Below, one piece after another: positions 40,172 through 50,999 of a DNA stretch of 64,000 nucleotides; position 1 is the stretch's first letter; every line of letters begins with the position of its first letter. The stretch comes from Amyelois transitella (Eukaryota; Arthropoda; Insecta; Lepidoptera; Pyralidae), in NCBI RefSeq assembly GCF_032362555.1, contig NC_083526.1, forward strand, positions 5,910,001 to 5,974,000, read 5' to 3'. The translations under genes and the position numbers were made by a program. The notes under the pieces are model-generated. The model was given only the letters and a program-made list of their open reading frames with translations. It did not search any database and was not told the DNA's origin.

Positions 40172-42146
40172 GAAAAATATTGATAGCAGGGATGTATTCT
40201 CTGCTTACTTTATGACGTCTTAGGAGTAGCACAAGTCGTGATGTATGTATGACCGTTTTATTTTGTAATCAATATGTTAAAGGAAACAGTATAGAAACTG
40301 AACTAGGAACTGATTCAGAGCAATCACAGAAAAAATAATCGTAGATTTTCCGTAACAAGGAATTTTCGAAGCATTCGTGAAATTCCTTATACTTCACGTA
40401 ATTAAGTTTGTAATTCCATGCCGATTACGGAGTAATAGCCGCCGCTGTAAAGGAGACGTGTTAAAATTATACTGTACATAAAGTGAAATGAGATTTCTGG
40501 GCGGGTGCGAAGGAAATTGGTTTAGTTATGAACGTAATTTTGCAATTAAAATAATATATATTTTAATATTAAATACTTATTATTTTTTTTATAAGATTGG
40601 TTTAGCTTGAATTTTTTTGATGAGAAAATTACCCCAAAATAGTGGAGAAGTTGAACCTGGGTAATTATTAAGATCAAAGAAAAAAGTAAAAGTTTTTACG
40701 CTATCCCTATTCCAGGGGGGATTTTAAAAGCTGGTTCTGGACAAATGAAACAAGACAATAACATTTCAAACATTCTACGCCAGTCCAAGAAAAAAACATT
40801 GTATACGTGCCATCTTAATGCGACGTATTAAGATAATGCCGAAAAACGTAAAATGGTGAGCTGTCAATCAAACCGGCTCTGTCTACCTCGCCAGCGATAT
40901 AAATGAGACTACATGTATGTGTGTATGCTTCTCTTTATAAGTATAATAAGTAACAACTACATAATAAGTAGAGATAGTCGAATCTGCTAAGGGTTGCTAT
41001 TTGTAAAGGGAGCAATGATTCGGCTCGACCGCCACCAAAGGGAAGATCTTCCGCCAGGCTAGGCGTTATACCTGGGGAATTCGTTTTGGTGGTTGTATAT
41101 AGGTATGCTCCAATCCGTAAAATCTTTGCTTGCGCGATTTAGACTTTTTGCTGTTTTTGACAGATAGCGTAGCTTGATTTTGTTTTTGTGACTTATAGCG
41201 TAGAGATGTCGCCACACACTATTTGAAAATCATGAAAATCAATTCAATCTTTTCGTGACATTTTATTCTAACTAAACCACGAGAGACAAAGGAGTTATAT
41301 TCATGTACTTATATGTGAAATATTTGCAATACGATGAAGTTATTTAGTACCTACCTACCATACGAGCAAATGTGCCAAATGTGTGTCGCTGCGACGAAAA
41401 TATTCAATATTAATGGCACGCAATGATATTAAAAGCTTATGCGTGTTTTACCAGTTTAGGGCGGGCGCAAACGATATATTTCGCTTTCCGATCATTTGTT
41501 AGAATGACAGCCTATTACTGGTTGTCTTGGGAGGGAGAATTTATCATCTGGCAACACTGATAAGCCTGGTTGGGGGAAATCATTTGGGATTTAGGAAATT
41601 GGTTTATAATTTGTTTCAGTTTTGCGAAATGAATTGGGGATATATGTCTAACTACACTCGAGAGAATAAAAATATATTATATTTAACGCATAAAATTCAA
41701 ATCGTGTAAAACATATAGAAAAATTACTAAGAAAATATGATAAATGCAACCAAATGGTTTTCCATTTAGTGGATATCTTAAATAGCATACGTAGTCGAGG
41801 GTTATAGCTATTTCATACTAATTATAAGTTTGAAAGCCTCCTCTACAAACTTGGTCTTGAGAAATTTGACACACATAAACATACTGTAAGTATAATATTT
41901 GCGTTTAACAAAAAAAAAACGCGGGCGAATCGCACGCTAGTACTAGTACGATCGAAACTAAACGAGCAAGAATATAATGAATAGCCTTCTTAATCGTCGG
42001 GAAATTCTCACTAGCGGTGACTCCTGACTGCGCTTGAGTAACGTGCAAAGTTCCCGCTACACTGTGGAACTAATCACAAAGTTTGTCAGGAGTTTGTCGT
42101 GAAAAAAGGTTAAGTGTTACACACACTTCGTCTTTATACATTATTA
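40172..42146. other. Gene-free interval
   Basis: Contains a decayed RTE tail (about 40185-40250) and an S1 fragment (40870-40925). I see no exon, tRNA or other feature in the remainder. Confidence 0.4.
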
Positions 42147-42366
42147 TACAATACATACATACATACATATGGTCATGTCTATATCCCTTGTGGGCTAGAC
42201 AGAGCCAACACTCTTGAAAAGACTGAATGGCCACGTTCAGCTATTTGGCTTAATGATAGAATTGAGATTCAACTAGTGACAGGTTGCTAGCCCATAACCT
42301 TTTACGACATCCATGGGAAAGAGATGGAGTGGTCCTAGTCTTTTTTGTATTGGTGCCGGGAACCAC
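42147..42366 (-). repeat. S1 copy, interrupted at its 5' end
   Basis: Minus-strand copy. The head is cut after GTGGTTCCCGGCACC, where the 77-bp inverted-repeat arm begins. An internal deletion removed the TAAGCC... block. Confidence 0.8.
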
Positions 42367-42443
42367 ACATCTCTGACATTATTTCCTTCCTAAAGAAACC
42401 ATGGCAACACTTGCTATGGCGTACATAAAGAAGGTTGCCTACG
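42367..42443. repeat. 77-bp inverted repeat, left arm
   Basis: Exact reverse complement of 47097-47173. Starts ACATCTCTGACATTATTTCC and ends AAGGTTGCCTACG. Not related to copia or S1. S1 sequence (GTCCTATTCTTTTTTG) continues on the inner side. Confidence 0.95.
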
Positions 42444-42504
42444 TAATGGTCCTATTCTTTTTTGTATTGGTGCCGGGAACCACACGGCAAATTGATACGT
42501 ACCG

Positions 42505-42645
42505 TGTTAGAAATAAACGAGATTTGAATAAATAACCAGGAGTTTTATTGTAACAAAAATGACACCAGCAGATTTATTTTTTAGGAATTGACAAGCTAGA
42601 CAAAAACATAGACACAAACAACAATTTCAAATTATAAATTCAACA
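42505..42645 (-). repeat. copia 3' LTR (141 bp)
   Basis: Identical base for base to 46729-46869. Very short for an LTR. The minus-strand ends are TGTTGAATTTATAATTTG and TTTATTTCTAACA. Confidence 0.95.
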
Positions 42646-42656
42646 CTCTCTCCAAA
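42646..42656 (-). other. copia polypurine tract
   Basis: Minus-strand TTTGGAGAGAG directly before the 3' LTR; primes plus-strand DNA synthesis. Confidence 0.75.
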
Positions 42657-42738
42657 TTGTTGCGGTCCTTAACCTTCATAAATATGTAATACAATAATAG
42701 TACACACATATGTTAAAACAATAGACTTAAAACAATTT

Positions 42739-45700
42739 TTACAACATCTGACCAATTCCTAATTTATTTCTAAGATACTGATATCTAACTTTTGTTAACG
42801 CTTTCGTAAATATATCAGCACTTTGTTCAGAACTACATATATAATTCAAATCAATAATTTTTGCTTCATATTTTTCTTTAACAAATTTATATTTTATATC
42901 TATGTGTTTGCAACGTTTATGATAATTCTCATTTTTAATGACAGAAATTGCACTTTGATTATCTATGTTAAGAACAAAACAATCCTGCCTATACTCATTT
43001 ATATCTAACAAAAGCCTCTTTAACCAAATAATTTCTTTCGTTGCACAACACGCAGCCATAAATTCCGCTTCTGTCGTTGACAGTGCTACGCTTTGTTGAC
43101 GCTGACTCGCCCATGTTACAGCAGCACCATTTTTGATGAAAACATATCCCGTCATAGACTTTCTTGTTTCTGTATCATTTGCAAAATCAGCATCGCTGTA
43201 ACATTCTACTACATTTTGTTTACTTGGTTTAAAACATAGACCATATGTCTTAGTCTCTTTTAAATATTTAAATATCTTTTTCACAGCATTCCAGTGACTA
43301 TGGTCATAACAATCAAGAAATCGACTTAATAAACTCACACCAAACATGATATCAGGTCGACTAACTATAGCCAAATGCATCAAAGACCCAACTGCTTCTC
43401 TATATGGTATTTTCTTATCTACATCTGATGTATTTTTTTCTAACTTCGTGTTTGGGTCTACTGGTATACTGTTTCCATTGGCTTCACTCATATTAAACTT
43501 GCTAAGTAATTTTTCAACATATTTGGATTGATGTAAGAATATGTAGTCTTCTCCTCTGTCTATTTGAAGTCCAACAAAATTCTTAACTTCACATACTTTT
43601 ACTATAAAGTTCTCCTTTAAATCATGGATAACTTTTTCTAATATTATTTCCTCTTTACAAATTATTAATCCGTCATCTACATATAATAATAAATATACTT
43701 CAGTCCCATCAAAGTTGCCAGTGTAAACACATTTATCAGAATGACTATTAGTGAAACCGAACTTCTTTAATACTGAATCAAATTTATGATTCCAGCACCT
43801 AGGTGCTTGTTTTAGGCCATATAAAGACCTTTTAAGTTTACATACAACTCCTTCAGGTACGTCTAAACCTTCAGGTGGGGACATATATATATTTTCAGTT
43901 ATATCACCATAGAGAAAAGCTGTTTTGATGTCAAACTGTATCATTTTTAGATTATCTTGACATACTTTAGAAAGCAACACTCTAACGGAATCATATCTGA
44001 CAGTTGGTGAAAACGTTTCCTTGTAATCTATGTCATATCTTTGTGAACATCCCATAGCCCATAATCTTGATTTGTAGATTGGTGGAGAAGTATTATCTTT
44101 TATTCTAAAAACCCACTTACAACCAATAATTTTTGCACCATCAGGTTTCTTCACCAACTCCCATGTTTCATTAACTTCGTGTGCTTTCAGTTCTTCTTTA
44201 ATAGAATTTTCCCATTTTTCTTTTTCTTTTTCTGAAGATGACACTGCTTCTCGGTATGTTCTTGGTGTGTCATCTTGTTGGTCATCACCTTGACAAATGT
44301 AAGTATTAGATTCATGTTGTTTAATATTTTTACTTTTAGATCTAGTTGTTATATTACTAATCTCAGTTGTATTTATTTCTCTTTCAGGTACATACATGGA
44401 ATCATCATTTGAAAAGAACGACTCATCATTATCATCAGATGAAGTTTCTGATAACTTACTTATTTCATTACTTTCTAAAGTTTCTGTCGGTATACTATCA
44501 TTATTTTCTTTAACTGTAGTACTATTTTCACTTTCAGACAGCGGAACCGTAATGAATTTTCTTTGTATCGAGTTTTCCATAAATACAACATCTCTACTTA
44601 TAAGTATCTTTCTTGCTTTAGTATCTAATAATCTATATCCTTTAGTAGTATCTGAATAACCAACAAAAATCATTTTACTTGCCTTGCTATCCAGTTTCTT
44701 ACGTTTAGAGTCAGGTACATGTACCATTACTTCACATCCAAAAATTCTCATGTGTTTCAAATTAGGCTTCTTCCCGGACCATTTTTCTTCAGGGGTAACG
44801 TATGAAATAGATCTTGTTGGACATCGATTGGTAATGTATGCTGCTGCTGCTACTGCTTCTGCCCAATAGTATTTCTGTAAATTAGCATTCAGTAACATGC
44901 AACGAGCTCTCTCTATTAAAGTACGGTTCATACGTTCCGCTAACCCATTTTGCTGAGGGGTATATGGATTAGAAGTTTCATGTATTATGCCTGAATTTTG
45001 AATGTAATCTTGGAATTCATTACTTAGATACTCTCTCCCATTATCTGTTCTCATTCTTTTTATTTTAAGATCAAGCTGATTTTCTACCAATACTTTGAAA
45101 TTCTTGAACTTACTAAAGACTTCAGACTTGCTATTAAGAAAATAAACAAATACTTTCCTGGTAAAGTCGTCCACAAAGGTAACAAAGTATTGAGCTCCGC
45201 CAACTGACTTCACTTCTATAGGCCCACATAGATCGGAATGTATTAGCTCCAGCGGCTTTGTTGCTCGGGAGCCTACTTTAGGAAACGGCAGCCTGGACTG
45301 TTTTCCTTCTTGACAGTATTCACACACCTTATTCAAATTATTCTTACTCATTGTTATGCCTTCTGCACACTCGGTGAGTTTATTCAAATCAGAAAAATTA
45401 AGATGTGCCATCCTTTGATGCCATAAGTAACTGTCATCATGACCAATACATTTATAAGCTGATGGGCTATTCACATTAAACCTGTACATGTTATTAATTA
45501 ACTCACAAGTTACTACTTCTTCTTTGCAATTATTGAGTATTTTACAGCCATTGTTATCAAACTGTACGGAACACCCCTTCTTTATAAGTTGGCTTACGGA
45601 GAGAAGATTACTTGCTAACTCTGGTACGTATAACACATTTGTTACTTGTATAGTTTGCCTCTTCCCTTTGCTATTTGTAACAGACAGATTAATATTTCCA

Positions 45701-46668
45701 CAACTTTTCACGGTGAGCAATTTATCATTAGCGATACGGATGCTTGTAATCGGGGGTGACGATTCAGCATACAGCCAGTCCTGCCTCATGGTAAGATGCA
45801 TGGATGCTCCGGAATCGACAAACCAACTATTACCGTCGTTTTTCTTTGTTGTAGCTGAGAATACTGCGACATATCCAGTTTCTTTTTCTGTCTCCTTACC
45901 AAAATCCTTCGTTTTAGTTCTGCAATTCTTACTTATATGTCCATATTTATTGCATTTAAAACAACGTGGACCTTTGCCAACTTTCCATGTATTTCCCGAT
46001 ATTTTTGGCTTGTTTTTATTATTCTTGCCAGCATATAATGCTATAGACTCGGAGCTCTTTATCTCCTGCAAGAGCTTAGTCTTTACGGAATCTGCTGTAA
46101 TGGGCACACCGGAACTTTCGAGAGCCATAATCATGGGTTTATATTGCTCGGGCAAACCAGCTAGAAGTAATGTGCCCAACCACTCATCATTGACCTCAAA
46201 CGAAATATTTCGTAGTTTATGTGCCGTCGTCATTATTTTGTTAATATAGTCTTCTATATTCTGACAATTATCCAAACTCGTGGTTATCAAATCTTTCAGC
46301 AGCCCTACACGCCGTGTCAACCCATTATCGTCAAACGCTTTTTGTAAGTTTGTCCACACCTCTTTTGCCGTTTTTGCCTCTTGAATGTGTATGTAATTTA
46401 CCGAGTCAACTAATAATATAATTTTTGCTTTTGCTTTCAGGTCGAGCTTCGGATCTACATTTTCATTCTCGATACAACACCAAAGATCTTCATGTTGCAA
46501 ATATGTTTGCACGGCAAATCTCCATGTATTATAGTTGTCTCGTCCAACTAATTTTTCAATAAGAGTCATAGCATTTGAAGCCATTTTGTGAAACAACATC
46601 CACAAAAAATTTGACAACGGCGGCTGTAATATGTCGTATCTCTTTAGAGACCGGCGACCGAATTTCAC
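42739..46668 (-). CDS. copia Gag-Pol polyprotein, 1,309 codons, uninterrupted
   Basis: A single reading frame. Order and approximate residues: Gag of the UBN2 type (~30-220); CCHC zinc knuckle CFKCNKYGHISKNC (~234-247); aspartic protease WFVDSGASMH (~280); integrase with WHQRMAHLN zinc region (~414) and catalytic D in HSDLCGP (~477), D in MRTDNGREY (~541) and E in NGLAERMNR (~576); reverse transcriptase from VNETWELV (~836) with FDIKTAFLYGD and LLYVDDGLI (~993); RNase H with CYSDADFAND (~1156) and STTEAEFMAACCATKEIIWL. The Pro-IN-RT-RNase H order defines Ty1/copia. The true start may be the ATG at residue 29 (MASNAMTLIEKLVG), which matches the usual Gag start. No stop or frameshift, and all catalytic motifs are present, so it could be autonomous. 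Confidence 0.96.
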   Translation of the reverse strand: MKFGRRSLKRYDILQPPLSNFLWMLFHKMASNAMTLIEKLVGRDNYNTWRFAVQTYLQHEDLWCCIENENVDPKLDLKAKAKIILLVDSVNYIHIQEAKTAKEVWTNLQKAFDDNGLTRRVGLLKDLITTSLDNCQNIEDYINKIMTTAHKLRNISFEVNDEWLGTLLLAGLPEQYKPMIMALESSGVPITADSVKTKLLQEIKSSESIALYAGKNNKNKPKISGNTWKVGKGPRCFKCNKYGHISKNCRTKTKDFGKETEKETGYVAVFSATTKKNDGNSWFVDSGASMHLTMRQDWLYAESSPPITSIRIANDKLLTVKSCGNINLSVTNSKGKRQTIQVTNVLYVPELASNLLSVSQLIKKGCSVQFDNNGCKILNNCKEEVVTCELINNMYRFNVNSPSAYKCIGHDDSYLWHQRMAHLNFSDLNKLTECAEGITMSKNNLNKVCEYCQEGKQSRLPFPKVGSRATKPLELIHSDLCGPIEVKSVGGAQYFVTFVDDFTRKVFVYFLNSKSEVFSKFKNFKVLVENQLDLKIKRMRTDNGREYLSNEFQDYIQNSGIIHETSNPYTPQQNGLAERMNRTLIERARCMLLNANLQKYYWAEAVAAAAYITNRCPTRSISYVTPEEKWSGKKPNLKHMRIFGCEVMVHVPDSKRKKLDSKASKMIFVGYSDTTKGYRLLDTKARKILISRDVVFMENSIQRKFITVPLSESENSTTVKENNDSIPTETLESNEISKLSETSSDDNDESFFSNDDSMYVPEREINTTEISNITTRSKSKNIKQHESNTYICQGDDQQDDTPRTYREAVSSSEKEKEKWENSIKEELKAHEVNETWELVKKPDGAKIIGCKWVFRIKDNTSPPIYKSRLWAMGCSQRYDIDYKETFSPTVRYDSVRVLLSKVCQDNLKMIQFDIKTAFLYGDITENIYMSPPEGLDVPEGVVCKLKRSLYGLKQAPRCWNHKFDSVLKKFGFTNSHSDKCVYTGNFDGTEVYLLLYVDDGLIICKEEIILEKVIHDLKENFIVKVCEVKNFVGLQIDRGEDYIFLHQSKYVEKLLSKFNMSEANGNSIPVDPNTKLEKNTSDVDKKIPYREAVGSLMHLAIVSRPDIMFGVSLLSRFLDCYDHSHWNAVKKIFKYLKETKTYGLCFKPSKQNVVECYSDADFANDTETRKSMTGYVFIKNGAAVTWASQRQQSVALSTTEAEFMAACCATKEIIWLKRLLLDINEYRQDCFVLNIDNQSAISVIKNENYHKRCKHIDIKYKFVKEKYEAKIIDLNYICSSEQSADIFTKALTKVRYQYLRNKLGIGQML

Positions 46669-46711
46669 TTTATTTATTTTACTGAATAATTATAAATAAA
46701 ATCAGATTAAG

Positions 46712-46728
46712 GTGCTGGGCCCATAACC
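46712..46728 (-). other. copia primer-binding site, initiator tRNA-Met internal region
   Basis: The plus strand reads GTGCTGGGCCCATAACC immediately next to the LTR. This equals part of initiator tRNA-Met spanning the anticodon stem and CAT anticodon. So the primer is a cleaved tRNA-iMet half, as known for Drosophila copia, and not the tRNA 3' end. Confidence 0.88.
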
Positions 46729-46869
46729 TGTTAGAAATAAACGAGATTTGAATAAATAACCAGGAGTTTTATTGTAACAAAAATGACACCAGCAGATTTA
46801 TTTTTTAGGAATTGACAAGCTAGACAAAAACATAGACACAAACAACAATTTCAAATTATAAATTCAACA
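46729..46869 (-). repeat. copia 5' LTR (141 bp)
   Basis: Identical to the 3' LTR. Holds the presumed promoter; no TATA box obvious. Confidence 0.95.
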
Positions 46870-47096
46870 TACCGTAACAATGTAGAACAATTGATATCGC
46901 AATCTTTCTTCTAACAAAGAAAGCGGTTGGATGGCACGGGAGAAAACTGTTACTGACACAGCAATTAATCGCGAATCCCTCGGGAATAGTCGTTTTTCCG
47001 AGATAAAAGGACCCATATGCCCGCCCTAGTATTTCCAACTCTTTACGTGCGAAATTTCAAAATAGACAAATGTGCAAAAAAAGAATAGGACTACTC

Positions 47097-47173
47097 CGTA
47101 GGCAACCTTCTTTATGTACGCCATAGCAAGTGTTGCCATGGTTTCTTTAGGAAGGAAATAATGTCAGAGATGT
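47097..47173. repeat. 77-bp inverted repeat, right arm
   Basis: Exact inverse of 42367-42443. Outer side continues directly into the middle of a minus-strand S1 (AGGCTATCCCTTAGTCGCC). Inner side also shows S1-like AAAAAAAGAATAGGACTACT. Confidence 0.95.
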
Positions 47174-47276
47174 TTAAAGGCTATCCCTTAGTCGCCTTTA
47201 CGACATCCATGGGAACGAGATGGAGTGGTTCTATTCTTTTTTTTATTGTTGCCCGGAACCACACGGCACATCATGT
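47174..47276 (-). repeat. S1 5' half
   Basis: Runs from the AGGCTATCCCTTAGTCGCC block to the head GTGCCGTGTGGTTCCGGGCA (minus strand). The 3' half is missing where the inverted-repeat arm starts. Confidence 0.75.
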
Positions 47277-47640
47277 AAGTATAGTTAGGTTGGGACTTCG
47301 TAAAGCTTCTAATACGGAACCAATATTCACGACAAACAACACATAATCCCTAAATTCAACTATAATAATTCACGCGTTATAACAACCAAGTTTAGGGCTC
47401 CCGCGCACGGGTCGACGGCTCCCAATGGCAGATTTATGATAATCTCACCATATAGGTTGATATGATGACATATAATCCAATGCTCGGCCATTTTTTATTG
47501 TCCTCAGTATTGTGGATCGATCTTTGAACTTTGTCATAAGTTCACTACACGTGGAACAGATAAAAAATTGTAAAAAGAATTTAGTATTATAAGCAAAAGA
47601 AGTATTCACTACTTCACCGAGATTGAGGTGTGACATGTTA

Positions 47641-47906
47641 TATACATACATACATATATAATCACGTCCACATCCCATGCGGAGTAGACAGAGCGAACAG
47701 TCCCGAAAAGACTGATAGACCACGTTCAGCTGTTTGGCTTAGTGATAGAATTGAGATTCAAATAGTGACAGGTTGCCATCCCATCGCCTAAAAGAAGAAT
47801 CCCAAGTTTGTAAGCCTAGCCCTTAGTCCTAGTCTTTTACGACATCCATGGGAGAGAGATAGGAGTGGTCCAATTCTTTTTTCTATAGGTGCCGGAAACC
47901 ACACGG
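47641..47906 (-). repeat. S1 copy
   Basis: Full-length, minus strand, from an ATGTATGTATA tail to a slightly changed head (GTGTGGTTTCCGGCACC). Confidence 0.82.
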
Positions 47907-48236
47907 ACATGTTACATAATACTTATATTACTCTATTAATCATAGATACATATATATATAGTGACAATTCCGAACTGGTTTTAATAAAGAAGCTTTGAAG
48001 AATGAATGTTGTTAAACCCGACTAAGGGAGAGCCGAAAGACTTGTGATTCTTCTTGTCGGCGATGGGCTAGTAACCTGTCACTATTTGAATCTCGATTCC
48101 ATCATTAAGCTATACAGCTGAACGCCACGAATTTGGAAGAACCACCTAACTACAAAAGAGTACAGTTTTTTTTTTAAATCCCACGGGAACATAGTAAGTA
48201 GGTACTTACTTCTGCATTTGTAATATTAGTTTGAAG

Positions 48237-48517
48237 TAGGGTTGCCATCCGTCCGGGTTTCCCCGGATTTGTCCTAGTATAGAGGGCATCCGGGGAGCGT
48301 CCGGGGAAGGTTTTATTTGTAGACCGGGTTTTAAAATATTAATAAATAAAAAATAAATAAAAAAACATTGCTGTAGATCTAAACTATAAAAATGTTCTGA
48401 TTTGTTGTTTAATAATCAAATGTCTTTTATTGCATTGTAAATGTTTAAAAGATCTTGTTAACATGTCCGGCTTTCGCGTCTTGTCCGGTTTTCCAAATTT
48501 TAGAGATGGCAACCCTA
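48237..48517. mobile_element. 281-bp hAT MITE with 8-bp TSD
   Basis: Termini TAGGGTTGCCATC and its reverse complement GATGGCAACCCTA. GTTTGAAG lies outside both ends (48229-48236 and 48518-48525). Subterminal CCGTCCGGGTTTCC and GTCCGGTTTTCC repeats. No ORF. Confidence 0.9.
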
Positions 48518-48867
48518 GTTTGAAGTCACGTTCAGCTTTAAGATTTAGGAAGTGTCAAGTAACTAGCCCTTCGCCTAAAAGTAGCCAAAAACTGTTTTCT
48601 ACACCATTACGCTTTCGTTTTTCGGCCTATAATTATCATTTCGTAAAAGCCGACACTGTGATATATGGTAGCGACATACATCACGTTAATGAGGGAAACG
48701 GAGTCTTGTCTGTTTGTCAGTGCGTCCATTTTGTGTTGGGTAATGTAGTTTGGTAACTAACGAAAGTAGATATATATGTATTTGTATAGTGGATACTAGT
48801 TATGTCATATTATCAGTGATGATATGATATCGATAGTCATAAAATAATATATTATACATACCTAACT

Positions 48868-49070
48868 ACATAACATATGTATAATCACGTCTTTTTCCCT
48901 AACGGGGTAGACAGAGCCAACAATCTTGCAAAGACTGATAGGCCACGTTCATTTGTTTGGCATGATAGAATTGAGATTCAAATAGTGACAGGTTACTAGC
49001 TCATCGTCTAAAAGAAGAATTCAAAGTTTAGAAGCTTATACCTTAGTCGCCTTTTAAGACATCCATTTGT
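48868..49070 (-). repeat. S1 copy, 5'-truncated
   Basis: Tail ACATATGTATAATCACGTC to the AAAAGGCGACTA-equivalent block; the head is missing. Confidence 0.75.
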
Positions 49071-49074
49071 TTTT

Positions 49075-49789
49075 TTTTACCATAAAGCATCAATAAAAGA
49101 AGATTAGGTATTTAGAGATACGATTTATCGATATTAGAACTATCGATACTTCGGCATCACTAATTGGCAACGTACCTATTATGTATTGTGTTTTAAGGTC
49201 AAGAATACTTACTCATAGATTGATGATAACAAATGAGATACCATTTTTCCTTGCTTCACTTTTTTATTTCTCACGGGCTAGACAGAGCTGATAGTCCCGA
49301 TAATTCAGCTTTAAGTCTTAAATAGAAGACGCCCGTGTGAAACGAAAAACACCGTTAATTCCCGTTCTCGTGGGAATTTCGGGAAATCCTCTCTAAGTGC
49401 ACCCTAAGACGTATGGAACCTAAAATATACAATATCTAGACCAAGCGGCGTTGGCTGTGCATTCTTTGACAGTCAGTCAGTCAGTTTTTAAGTTAGATGA
49501 TGAATCGAGGTTCAAACACGCCTATTGGGGAGTCTTAATGTAATTTCGAACCCCCTTTTACAAGCAGAGCTAACAAAGTACATTACGAAAGGAGCTCACA
49601 CATGTACATACATGTAACTTGAAACCTTATCATCCGCCATTTCCTTTGATACGGACCTTTTAACGTCTGTAATGATGGATGTTCAGATACTGTCCACATG
49701 ATATATGTTAGAAAGGAAATTAGGAATAATGTCCTCATTTTGTGAAAATAACTAGTTTGAAAACGCTTAGTTTAGCTAGGTGTGTTTAG
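49075..49789. other. Gene-free interval
   Basis: No feature recognised beyond a short GTCAGTCAGTCAG run near 49470. Confidence 0.4.
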
Positions 49790-50051
49790 TGCCGTATGGT
49801 TCCCGGCACCAAATAGAATAAAGAATAGGACCACCCCATCTCTTTCTCATGGATGTCGTAAAAGACGACTAAGGAGTAGGCTTATAAACTTGAAATTCTT
49901 CTTTTAGGCGATGGGCTAGCAACCCGTCACTATTAGAATCTCAATTCTATCTTAAAGCCAAATAGCTGAACGTGGCCTATCAGTCTTTACAAGACTGTTA
50001 GCTCTATCTATAGACGAGCAAGGGATATAGACGTGATTATATGTATGTATG
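49790..50051 (+). repeat. S1 copy
   Basis: Full-length copy. GTTTAGT occurs just before it and after its ATGT tail, a likely 7-bp target duplication. Confidence 0.82.
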
Positions 50052-50065
50052 TATGTAGTTTAGTT

Positions 50066-50282
50066 AGGTCGGAGTGGCAAGGCCTAGACGAACGTATCTT
50101 GATCAGATTAGGGACGTCCTGGCAAAGGGTCAGGTCAAGAGTACCCGAAACCGCCGAGCGGGCATGAAGAGAGTTATGAATGTGGATGAAGCGAGAGAAG
50201 TATGCAGTGATCGCGGCAAGTCGAATGATGTAGTCTCTGCCTACCTTTCTGGGAACAAGGCGTGATTTTATGTATGTATGTT
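50066..50282 (+). mobile_element. RTE tail, longest copy
   Basis: Codes in one frame for RPRRTYLDQIRDVLAKGQV, then STRNRRAGMKRVMNVDEAR and DVVSAYLSGNKA before a stop. This is the C-terminal end of an RTE-type reverse transcriptase polyprotein. The tail TGATTTTATGTATGTATG follows the stop. It identifies the whole RTE-tail family. Confidence 0.85.
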
Positions 50283-50433
50283 TATATATATGAAAATGCT
50301 TGATTGTTTGGATTCATACATTATAATCCCTTACGGAAGACAGAGCCAACTGTCTTAAAAAACTGTAAGGTCATGTTCAGCTGTATGGCTTAATATTTGA
50401 ATTGAGATTTACATAGTGACTATATATGACTGT

Positions 50434-50687
50434 GCCGTGTGGCTCCCGGCACCAATACAAAAAAGAATAGGACCACTCCAACTATGGATGTCGTAAACAG
50501 CGACTAAGGGATAGGCTTACAAACTTGGGATTCATTTTTAGGCGATGGGCTAGCAACCTGTCACTAGTTGGATCTCAATTCTATCGCTAAGCCAAATAGC
50601 TGAACGTGGCCATTCAGTCTTTTCAAGACTGTTGGCTCTGTCTACCCCGCAAGGGATATAGACGTGACCATATGTATGTATGTAGAA
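50434..50687 (+). repeat. S1 copy
   Basis: Close to consensus, full-length, ending GACCATATGTATGTATGTA. A minus-strand S1 3' fragment lies just before it (50320-50420). Confidence 0.85.
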
Positions 50688-50999
50688 AACAAAATAAATA
50701 TATTTCTTTGGTAATACCACACTATACCATCTAATTTTAATTTTGTCTTTCAAAAATAAAGCCATTTCCCAAAGCTTAATTAATCTTAGCAGCGGTTACT
50801 TAATAGTTTTGATATTAAATCAGCCATCAGATGGTAAATCTTATGGAATGGATATATACATCAAAAGAGTCCGATTTCAGGAAACGGATAGAAGAAAATG
50901 TGTTTCCTTCTGTGTCCACGGGTTAGTTCCATTTATTAATAGAATTTGGAGATTTATATGTAGTCTTATAACATGATTTCTATGTCTTAATCCTCACTT

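Larger units (their letters stand above)
42505..46869 (-). mobile_element. Intact Ty1/copia LTR retrotransposon, 4,365 bp
   Basis: Two identical 141-bp LTRs (42505-42645 and 46729-46869, TG...CA ends) flank one long ORF. TACCG is duplicated outside (42500-42504 and 46870-46874). The primer site abuts the 5' LTR and the purine tract abuts the 3' LTR. Identical LTRs, an open frame and an exact target duplication mean a very young insertion, possibly still active. Confidence 0.97.

Noticed and set aside
45488..46249. 253-codon plus-strand frame
   Set aside because: It is the shadow of the copia Gag-Pol frame on the other strand and has no recognisable protein features.
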